The notes beneath the pieces are model-generated. The model was not told where the DNA came from, did not search any database, and worked only from the letters and a program-made list of their open reading frames with translations. From an uncultured Bacteroidales bacterium (GTDB lineage Bacteria; Bacteroidota; Bacteroidia; Bacteroidales; Muribaculaceae), in the NCBI GenBank assembly GCA_900554845.1, contig USIY01000081.1, forward strand, positions 1-8,631: 8,631 bases of DNA, in the 5' to 3' direction. Of the stretch, positions 1 through 6,597 are shown one piece after another; the first letter of the stretch is position 1; each line of letters starts with the position of its first letter. The position numbers were made by a program, and so were the translations under genes.

Positions 1-410
1 GCGTTGCCGGTCACCATCTCGTTGATCTCGCCACCCTTGATGGTGGAGATAGAGCTGGTGAGGTCGCTCTTCTTGGCCACACCGTAACCAACCACCACCA
101 GTTCATCGAGAGAAGCTGTTGTCTCTGTCATCTCGGCATTGACGGTGCTGTGACCGTTCACTGCGATCTCCATCTCTTTAAAGCCAACATAGTTGAAAAC
201 CAGAGTGGCGTTGGGATTCACTTTCGCGAAGCTATAATTTCCGTCGATGTCGGTGACCGCTCCTTGAGTGGTGCCTTTGACGCGGACCGTTGCACCTATC
301 AGAGGCTCACCGTCCGACTTAGACACTACCTGTCCGCCGACAGCTATGTCCTGGGCCATGGCGTAAAGACCGCATATGGCGAGACATAATGTGACTATAT
401 ATTTTTTCAT
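1..410 (-). CDS. SusC/RagA-like TonB-dependent outer-membrane transporter, N-terminal part (cut by window edge)
   Basis: Reading the minus strand from the ATG at 408-410 gives 136 complete codons that run open off the left edge. The start MKKYIVTLCLAICGLYAMAQ is a signal peptide with probable cleavage after AMA. Residues about 25-96 form a carboxypeptidase-regulatory-like (CarboxypepD_reg) domain, with the typical PLIGATVRVKGTTQGAVTD and DGNYSF stretches. Residues 101-110 are LDELVVVGYG, the TonB-box-like motif of SusC proteins, followed by the start of the plug domain (KKSDLTSSISTIKGGEI). Members of this family are normally around 1000 residues, so most of the barrel is missing here. In this family the protein imports oligosaccharides across the outer membrane, powered by TonB, with a SusD lipoprotein as lid; susD would be expected just beyond the left edge. 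The gene follows the lipoprotein gene after 42 bases, so the two are probably co-transcribed. The family call is firm; the substrate is unknown. Confidence 0.95.
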   Translation of the reverse strand, partial: MKKYIVTLCLAICGLYAMAQDIAVGGQVVSKSDGEPLIGATVRVKGTTQGAVTDIDGNYSFAKVNPNATLVFNYVGFKEMEIAVNGHSTVNAEMTETTASLDELVVVGYGVAKKSDLTSSISTIKGGEINEMVTGN

Positions 411-452
411 GATTGATTCGATATAATTTCTATGGGTTATATGAAGTTAAGA

Positions 453-2129
453 TCAGTTCTGAGGCACCAGACGCGCGCGCTCCGCATGGGCGTCGAAAAT
501 GAATTTATACTTGCCGCCCTTCACGACAGTCGGCTTCGCCCAGTTGTCGGGAACGAAGTTCTTGCGGTAACCCTCGTCGCCCCATTTAGAGAGATCGAAG
601 CTGCCTCCGGCGTTGGGATACATGAAATTGAATTCATCGGCGTCCATGTCGACATACTTATAGTTGAAATAGTCTTCGTCGCTTGCATAATGCGAGGTGG
701 CCGGGATATAATTGCCGTAATACATGAACTTGCTGGGATCGGCTGAATCATCGACACGCCATGCCGTGAAGTTCCACCATCCGTGCGAGTGCCAGTTGTG
801 TAGGATGAAGTTCATTTCCTCACCCGACTCAAGCGACCAGTCCTCGAGAACAAAGATGTTGGGGTTGGCGCTGTCCTGCGTCATGTGGGGCACCGCGTCC
901 GGGTTGTCACCGTTGGGACCTCCCGTAGGACCGAACCACCATTCCTGCCACCAGATATCGCCGTCCTTGGCGGGATCTGTCTCCCACCATGTGTTCAGGT
1001 CGTTCTGGCCGTAATGCAGGTGCGACACAGGATTGACGGCTTCGGCCACGGAATAAGTGTTCAACGCATAGGTACGTGTCTTGGTGTTTACATCGATCTT
1101 GTAATAAACACCCGCTTGGTTCAGCTTGATGCGGCCCACCTCATCAGGATCGTCGCCCAGCGTATTGTTGTCGTTGGGATCCGGACCGAAACAGATGGGG
1201 CCGAAGTCGGTTTTCTGAGCCAGGAAGCAAATTTCCGTGCCGGCCTTCTCATTATAGTAGCGAACGCTGTACTTATATTCTCCTACATGGTCCATAGCGA
1301 CAGGCACACCGAACACATCGCTGTTGAGGTCGGCGGCTGTCGCAACGTCACAGAGCCAGATAGTGGGGAAGTCGGGCAACTCCGACACCTTTATGATAGA
1401 ATTGATCTTAGTGGCATGCGCCTCCTCGTTGGCTTCCTTGTCATAAGCAGTGATTGTGGCCTTGAGAGTGGCGGCCTTGTTGGGCAGGTCAATTCGGTCG
1501 GAAAACTCCAGAGTAGTGGTACCGTTACCCTCGATGCGACGGGGGAACCCGGAAATGGCGGGAGCGTTTTCCTCCCCGTTGGTGATGTCCACCAGATCAA
1601 TTTCAGCATAATCCACCACACGGTTGTCCGATACGGCGAACTGCAGGTTGAAATAAGTCTGGGGCTTAAGGATTACGGTAATCTCATTGTCGGGGGCAGC
1701 GGTAAAAACGGGAGCGTTGAAATCTCCGTCGAGCGTCACCGTCACCTGCTGTTTGTCCTGACGGCCACCGACATCGGTAGTGATGACGTCGATCACAAAA
1801 TTGTCGCCGGTTTCGTTTTCCTGGATCTTGAACTCATAATCCAGCTGATAGGAAGTCTGCGGCTCACCATAGATCTCGATCAGATCTATACGTTTTTTGA
1901 GCTTTAGCTCGCTGCAGACAAGATCAATTGTACTGATGCCGTCGGCATCGGTGATTTCACCGGATACCCTGATGGTTCTGCCCGCCTCGGTACGCTCGTG
2001 GATCTGAGTGAGCGTCAGCGACGGAGCCTTGCCATCGACATCTTTCCAATCATCGCTGCTACAGGCTGTAAGTCCTGCGATCACGGTCAGCGCCATCGCC
2101 GCCGGGAAACATTTTGAAATTAGATTCAT
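453..2129 (-). CDS. Surface lipoprotein with Ig-like modules and SusE/SusF-like glycan-binding C-terminal half
   Basis: This 558-residue protein starts with a lipoprotein signal peptide whose lipobox is LTAC, with Cys23 as the lipidated residue. The next residues are SSDD, an acidic run like the Bacteroidetes signal that sends lipoproteins to the cell surface. Residues about 35-135 and 138-250 look like two beta-sandwich (Ig/cadherin-like) modules, each opening with a proline-containing linker. Residues about 255-355 and 385-555 resemble the carbohydrate-binding repeats of SusE/SusF: an opening WLCDVA, the stretch QAGVYYKIDV, and near the C terminus GGKYKFIFDA. Residues 381-457 are extremely rich in tryptophan (W381, 382, 393, 394, 397, 398, 431, 446, 451, 452, 457), as expected of a sugar-stacking surface. 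The inferred role is capture of a polysaccharide at the cell surface for the adjacent SusC. The ATG at 2127-2129 is chosen because it directly begins the signal peptide. It is the first gene of the operon, an unusual position for a SusE/F-type protein. The lipoprotein call is firm; glycan binding is inferred from fold resemblance and context. Confidence 0.82.
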   Translation of the reverse strand: MNLISKCFPAAMALTVIAGLTACSSDDWKDVDGKAPSLTLTQIHERTEAGRTIRVSGEITDADGISTIDLVCSELKLKKRIDLIEIYGEPQTSYQLDYEFKIQENETGDNFVIDVITTDVGGRQDKQQVTVTLDGDFNAPVFTAAPDNEITVILKPQTYFNLQFAVSDNRVVDYAEIDLVDITNGEENAPAISGFPRRIEGNGTTTLEFSDRIDLPNKAATLKATITAYDKEANEEAHATKINSIIKVSELPDFPTIWLCDVATAADLNSDVFGVPVAMDHVGEYKYSVRYYNEKAGTEICFLAQKTDFGPICFGPDPNDNNTLGDDPDEVGRIKLNQAGVYYKIDVNTKTRTYALNTYSVAEAVNPVSHLHYGQNDLNTWWETDPAKDGDIWWQEWWFGPTGGPNGDNPDAVPHMTQDSANPNIFVLEDWSLESGEEMNFILHNWHSHGWWNFTAWRVDDSADPSKFMYYGNYIPATSHYASDEDYFNYKYVDMDADEFNFMYPNAGGSFDLSKWGDEGYRKNFVPDNWAKPTVVKGGKYKFIFDAHAERARLVPQN

Positions 2130-2282
2130 GCGATTCTAAGGTTTTGTTATTGTTGTTGTTAACTTTCTCTCCAAATATGTTGTTTCCGGGATTACAAGCA
2201 TCGGTAGTCACTGCTTACAACCCGCGGTGAAACTGTTTTCTTCACGGCATTCGTTCATGGCATGGAATTAAATTATCCGGTG

Positions 2283-2290
2283 CAAAATTA
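2283..2290 (-). promoter_or_regulatory. Candidate -7 promoter element for the lipoprotein-susC operon
   Basis: The plus strand reads CAAAATTA, which on the minus strand is TAATTTTG and matches the Bacteroidetes -7 consensus TAnnTTTG exactly. A -33 TTTG element would be expected about 20 bases upstream. Only an imperfect TTTC (plus-strand GAAA, 2314-2317) lies near there, with a slightly long spacer of 23 bases. A weak -33 box would fit a promoter that depends on an activator such as the adjacent HTCS. Transcription would start near 2276, giving a leader of roughly 150 bases. The call rests on consensus matching alone. Confidence 0.5.
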
Positions 2291-2396
2291 TGAATTGTAA
2301 AGGGTCCATGGTTGAAATAATCCGTCAATTTTATTCATAAATCATTCAAATTGAAATTTTGCTGACATAAATAAGTCTTTTTATCAAAATAATAGT

Positions 2397-2404
2397 TAAC
2401 TTTG
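2397..2404 (+). promoter_or_regulatory. Candidate -7 promoter element for the HTCS gene
   Basis: The sequence TAACTTTG matches the Bacteroidetes -7 consensus TAnnTTTG exactly and lies 40 bases before the HTCS start codon, leaving a leader of roughly 35 bases. No good -33 TTTG was found at the expected spacing; only the T-run at 2378-2382 is nearby. This would fit weak constitutive expression, as expected for a sensor gene. Confidence 0.5.
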
Positions 2405-2444
2405 AAAAGTAAATCAAGATAATACAGTCAACCTTAAAAAACGC

Positions 2445-5400
2445 ATGAAACGACTGAGTTTGACGATGCTTCTCACGGTGTGTTCCGCAATACTAAGTAT
2501 GTCGCAGACATCACCGGTCACTCCAGACATAAGGCTTCGAGTCCTTGCAGTAAACCGAGGTCTGAGCAACAACCATGTGCTTGGAATAACCCAAGACAAA
2601 AACGGATTCATCTGGATAGCGACCGATGAAGGACTCAACCGGTTTGACGGCTATTCATTCAAGACATATTATAAGGAAGAGAAATCCTCCGGATCAGGAT
2701 TGACAGGCAATGAACTGAACTGGGTAATGGACGATCCGAAGCGGCCGGTGATATGGATAGCGACACAGCGTGCGGGACTTGATGTCTACAATTACAAAGA
2801 CGATACGTTCAGTGCGTATCGCCACGAGGATGGCAATCCCAAAAGCCTGATAACTGATGATGTCACATCTATAGCCGCCGCTGCCGACGGGGGAATATGG
2901 ATAACCACATACTGGAAGGGCATAGACCATCTTGATCCAGAGACAGGAGAGTTCACTCACTATAATTCCAACACGGTAAAAGGTATGCCGGACGCATCGG
3001 TGTTGCGCGCAGTCGACAGCGGTGACGGTTTCCTCTATGCCGTGCACGAGCACAACGGATTCACGATAATCGACATAGCGCATAGGACGGCAAGGAATTT
3101 CATGCCTCAATCCGGTGTCCCCAACACAATTCCAACCGCGGATCTGCAATGTGTCTACATAGACAGCATGAACAACATTTGGATCGGGGGTTCCGGTGGA
3201 CTGATATTGTTCAATAGAGATGACAATTCATTCACGGACCTCAGCGAATGGTATCCTGAACTTCAGTTCCCGGTATTTGATATTCAACAATTTGACGACG
3301 GACACCTCTGGTTGGCCATGGAGCGTGGCGGAATGGCATATCTCAAAATGGAAAGCGGGAATTTTTCGGGACCGGAGCATGCTGAATTGGTGTCGATCAA
3401 TGGAACGAAAGGAGGCCTTATCAGTCCGTCGATTCGGTGCTTGTTTCAGGACAATCATTCCAATATATGGGCCGGAACATGGGGGAGCGGCGTCAATCTT
3501 CTAAGAAAGGATATTCCTCCTTTCCAGGCCAATTCTATAAACCGTCTTCTTGAAAACAGAGGCAACAAATCAAAAACGAGTCTTTTCGCCATATTGATAG
3601 ACAGCCAAGACAACTTTTGGTCAGGATGGGACTACGGAGGTCTTGACATGTATGACTCCCGTCATAATTTCAAATCCTATACACGCAATGACGGTTTGCC
3701 GGGCGACATAGTCCAGACCGCTTGGGAGGCGCCTGACGGCAAACTGTGGTTCGGATTATTCCATGCCGGAGCAGCAATATACGATCCTATGACAAAGACT
3801 TTCAAAAGTGTTTTTCCTGCTGGGAGCCGCGAGGATATAAGGGATTTCGCGGGACTTTCCGACGGGAGCGTTGCCATAGCCTCAAGCAGAGGAATCTGGA
3901 TATGGCGTCCGGACAGCCCGGGCCCTGAGGGACCCATTTTGGCCGGAAACGGATTGATACGTAAAATATACCCAATAAGTAAAAACCGGATTCTTCTCGG
4001 GACTTTCGGCGCGGGTCTGATAATAACGGATGAAAAATTTAATCCGGTACGCTATTTGATGGTTACCGACGGTTTCCCGTCAAATACAGTGAACGACATA
4101 TTCCGCAGCCGTAACGGGAATATCTGGGTGGCGACGGGGGAAGGCCTGGTGATGTTTCCGGATATATTTGGCGCTCCCGACAAATATACAGTCATCAACA
4201 AGGCGTCGGGAATGGACAACTCCCATGTGCAGGCCATCGCACAGGACCGCAGCGGAAACATATGGGTGTCCACAAACGGAGGCATCAGCTGCATCAAGGG
4301 AGATGAAGTGCTGAATTACAGTCACCGCGACCATGTGCCGTTGGGCAACTTTCTGTCGCACAGTGTTGACATAGACAAGCAAGGTAATTTATACTTTGGA
4401 TCAATAAGCGGTTTGTGCGCATTCAATCCTATAAAAATTCTTGAGAAGACTCCCGCTCCTTCGGTAATTTTGGAAGAGGTTTCGGTGCTGGAACATTCCG
4501 GCAACACATCCGGCAACAGAAAGATATTTCAGGTGACAGGTAAAGAAAAACTGTCGCTGAGACCCGGCCAAAACAGTTTTGAGATATCGTTCACAACAGG
4601 AAATTTCGCCAATGCAGACGAGGTGGAGTATGCATATATGCTGGATGGCATCGACGACGACTGGACGATATTGGAAAATGGAAATGTGGCGATGTTCAGG
4701 GATTTGCCTTCAGGGACATTCACTTTCATGATTAAAGCGCGTCTGAGGAACCATGAATGGGGTGAGGTATCGGAAATCAAGATGATTCTGCCTCCACCGT
4801 TCTGGCTCTCATGGTGGGCGGTTACGATCTATATTGTTTTCGCTATAATGATAACGGTGTTTGTGCTGTATCTGTATTACCGGCGTGTCAACGCTGAAGC
4901 ACAACTTCATTCCGAGAAGGAACAACATAAGCATGAACAGGAGCTGAATGACGAAAGACTACGGTTCTATACCAATATCACTCATGAATTGCGAACACCT
5001 TTGTCTTTGGTGGTGGGACCTCTGGAGGACCTGTCAAAGAACCCAAAAATTCCAGAAAAGGAGCACAAGAGCATAGAGATGGTGCACCGTAATGCAGTCC
5101 GACTGCTCGATCTTGTGAACAGAATCCTGGAGTTCCGCAAGACCGAGACTCAAAACCGTCGTTTGTGCGTAAGCCATGGAAATATTGCCGCCACCGTCTA
5201 TGAAGTGGCTCTTAAATATAAGGAATTGAACCGGAATTCGGCCCTTAAAGTGAATATCACGACGGACTCCGGCAATATGACCGCATTGTTCGACAAGGAT
5301 GTCATAACGGTCATTCTCGACAATCTGATTTCAAATGCTGTGAAGTATACTGAAAAAGGTAAAATAGATGTAAGTTGCAACCGTATAGGAGACAACATCG

Positions 5401-6524
5401 TTCTAAAAGTTTCAGATACGGGACGAGGTATAAGCGCCGATTCCATCGGACATATATTCGAACGATATTATCAAGAACGGGGTCCGCATCAGGCTGCGGG
5501 GTCAGGCATAGGCCTTTCGTTGGTGAATAATGTTGTGAAACTTCATCATGGAGAAATCTCAGTGGAAAGTGAACCCGGTCGGGGAACCGCATTTACGGTA
5601 ACGATTCCCGCGGAAGGCTCGTATCCGGAGGCACTTCATACGGAAGAAGACACAAGAGAGGAGAAGACCGATATGTCGGAGATGACGGACCACCTTGTTA
5701 AAGCCGACGACAAACCCGTGATATTGGTAGTTGAGGACAACGAGGACATACGCGATTACATAAAGCAATCTTTCACAGATTTGTACGATGTTCATTGCGC
5801 TCAATACGGCGAGGAAGGATTAAGAAAAGCCTATGAACATATCCCGTCGATTATAGTGAGCGATATAATGATGCCCGTTATGGACGGAGTAGAGATGACC
5901 CGCAGGCTGAAAGGAGACATTCGCACGAGCCATATTCCTATTATTCTTCTCACCGCCAAAGTGAATGAATCGGACCGCACGGAAGGTTATGACAGCGGTG
6001 CGGACAGCTATCTGACAAAGCCTTTCAGTTCGTCGCTGTTGCAAAGCCGTATCAACAATCTGCTGCTGCAGCGCATGAAGCTTGCAGCATCCTTTGCCTC
6101 CATAGGTGTCACCGAAGTCCGGAGTACAGATGCTGGGACAAAAGAGGAAGAATCCGCTGAAGAAAAGCGTAAGACATATATGAAGAAACTCGGCAAACTG
6201 GACCGCGCATTCATTGAAAAACTTGACAGGACAATAACCGATTCTCTTGCCACGGAGACCGTTGACGTGACATTCATATCCGGTGCAATGTGCATGAGCG
6301 CGTCAACACTCTATCGAAAGGTCAAAGCCATAACCGGATTGTCGCCAAATGAATATATCCGGAAAACAAAGATGCGCATAGCTGCCTCACTGGTCAAGGA
6401 AGGAGAGTTGACTATGTCTGAAATTGCGTTCAAAGTGGGCATCAACTCCCTTGCCTATTTCCGACAATGTTTCCGAGAGGAATACGGCGTTCTTCCTTCA
6501 GAGTACGCAAACACATTGTCATAA
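2445..6524 (+). CDS. Hybrid two-component system (HTCS) sensor kinase/response regulator controlling the PUL
   Basis: One 1359-residue chain combines sensor, kinase, receiver and DNA-binding regulator, at the usual HTCS length. Residues 1-21 look like a signal peptide. Residues about 40-665 carry around 13 Reg_prop propeller repeats of the NIWVAT..GL type (for example FIWIATDEGLNRF at 56-68 and NIWVATGEGLVMF at 559-571), enough for two periplasmic seven-bladed propellers. A Y_Y_Y domain spans about 705-783 and a single membrane helix about 786-812. The HisKA domain contains FYTNITHELRTP with phospho-acceptor His847. The HATPase domain has N960/N964, a DTGRGIS box at 991-997 and GSGIGLSLV at 1019-1027. 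The receiver (about 1092-1205) has the acidic pair E1097/D1098, phospho-acceptor Asp1140 in SDIMMPVMDG, Thr1170 and Lys1192. An AraC-type helix-turn-helix domain covers about 1255-1355, including SEIAFKVGINSLAYFRQCF. All catalytic residues are present, so it should be functional. It probably binds a glycan fragment in the periplasm and activates the divergent lipoprotein-susC operon; the ligand is unknown. The ATG at 2445 gives a good signal peptide and follows the candidate promoter closely. Confidence 0.97.
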   Translation: MKRLSLTMLLTVCSAILSMSQTSPVTPDIRLRVLAVNRGLSNNHVLGITQDKNGFIWIATDEGLNRFDGYSFKTYYKEEKSSGSGLTGNELNWVMDDPKRPVIWIATQRAGLDVYNYKDDTFSAYRHEDGNPKSLITDDVTSIAAAADGGIWITTYWKGIDHLDPETGEFTHYNSNTVKGMPDASVLRAVDSGDGFLYAVHEHNGFTIIDIAHRTARNFMPQSGVPNTIPTADLQCVYIDSMNNIWIGGSGGLILFNRDDNSFTDLSEWYPELQFPVFDIQQFDDGHLWLAMERGGMAYLKMESGNFSGPEHAELVSINGTKGGLISPSIRCLFQDNHSNIWAGTWGSGVNLLRKDIPPFQANSINRLLENRGNKSKTSLFAILIDSQDNFWSGWDYGGLDMYDSRHNFKSYTRNDGLPGDIVQTAWEAPDGKLWFGLFHAGAAIYDPMTKTFKSVFPAGSREDIRDFAGLSDGSVAIASSRGIWIWRPDSPGPEGPILAGNGLIRKIYPISKNRILLGTFGAGLIITDEKFNPVRYLMVTDGFPSNTVNDIFRSRNGNIWVATGEGLVMFPDIFGAPDKYTVINKASGMDNSHVQAIAQDRSGNIWVSTNGGISCIKGDEVLNYSHRDHVPLGNFLSHSVDIDKQGNLYFGSISGLCAFNPIKILEKTPAPSVILEEVSVLEHSGNTSGNRKIFQVTGKEKLSLRPGQNSFEISFTTGNFANADEVEYAYMLDGIDDDWTILENGNVAMFRDLPSGTFTFMIKARLRNHEWGEVSEIKMILPPPFWLSWWAVTIYIVFAIMITVFVLYLYYRRVNAEAQLHSEKEQHKHEQELNDERLRFYTNITHELRTPLSLVVGPLEDLSKNPKIPEKEHKSIEMVHRNAVRLLDLVNRILEFRKTETQNRRLCVSHGNIAATVYEVALKYKELNRNSALKVNITTDSGNMTALFDKDVITVILDNLISNAVKYTEKGKIDVSCNRIGDNIVLKVSDTGRGISADSIGHIFERYYQERGPHQAAGSGIGLSLVNNVVKLHHGEISVESEPGRGTAFTVTIPAEGSYPEALHTEEDTREEKTDMSEMTDHLVKADDKPVILVVEDNEDIRDYIKQSFTDLYDVHCAQYGEEGLRKAYEHIPSIIVSDIMMPVMDGVEMTRRLKGDIRTSHIPIILLTAKVNESDRTEGYDSGADSYLTKPFSSSLLQSRINNLLLQRMKLAASFASIGVTEVRSTDAGTKEEESAEEKRKTYMKKLGKLDRAFIEKLDRTITDSLATETVDVTFISGAMCMSASTLYRKVKAITGLSPNEYIRKTKMRIAASLVKEGELTMSEIAFKVGINSLAYFRQCFREEYGVLPSEYANTLS

Positions 6525-6533
6525 ATCAAGGAC

Positions 6534-6570
6534 AAAAAAAAGGCGGACACTTATTCGATGTCCGCCCTTT
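6534..6570. terminator. Bidirectional intrinsic terminator between the convergent HTCS and groEL genes
   Basis: The arms GGCGGACA (6542-6549) and TGTCCGCC (6559-6566) pair perfectly over 8 bp around a 9-base loop. The left arm is preceded by eight A residues (6534-6541), which form a T tract after the hairpin when read from groEL on the minus strand. On the plus strand the hairpin is followed by CTTTATTATTATATT, a weaker T-rich tail for the HTCS transcript. It starts 10 bases after the HTCS stop codon and lies 31 bases beyond the groEL stop, so it probably ends both transcripts, groEL more strongly. Confidence 0.88.
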
Positions 6571-6597
6571 ATTATTATATTATTTCGTACTATTCGA

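Larger units (their letters stand above)
2130..2444. promoter_or_regulatory. Divergent intergenic control region between the lipoprotein-susC operon and the HTCS gene
   Basis: This 315-base non-coding stretch separates two divergent genes. The half next to the HTCS gene (about 2265-2440) is strongly AT-rich and holds a candidate promoter on each strand. The half next to the lipoprotein gene (about 2150-2260) is more GC-rich and would form a leader of roughly 150 bases on the lipoprotein mRNA. The region should also carry the binding site of the divergent HTCS regulator, since these proteins commonly act on the adjacent operon. Possible operator material includes the repeated word CATAAAT at 2336-2342 and 2366-2372, exactly 30 bases apart, and an imperfect palindrome around CAAATTGAAATTTTG at 2347-2361. 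No strong riboswitch-like or terminator-like fold was seen, only weak 5-bp stems (for example 2227-2231 with 2241-2245). Confidence 0.6.

Noticed and set aside
885..1907. Open frame of 340 codons on the plus strand, antisense to the lipoprotein gene
   Set aside because: It lies wholly inside the minus-strand lipoprotein gene, which has a clear signal peptide and domain pattern. The antisense product has no recognisable domains and no promoter or leader of its own.
2130..2444. Possible riboswitch, small RNA or attenuator in the divergent intergenic region
   Set aside because: Only weak 5-bp stems with 9-11 base loops were found, with no terminator-like T tract following them and no recognisable riboswitch core.
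2694..3149. Open frame of 151 codons on the minus strand inside the HTCS gene
   Set aside because: It is fully covered by the propeller repeats of the HTCS on the other strand and has no domain, promoter or start context of its own.
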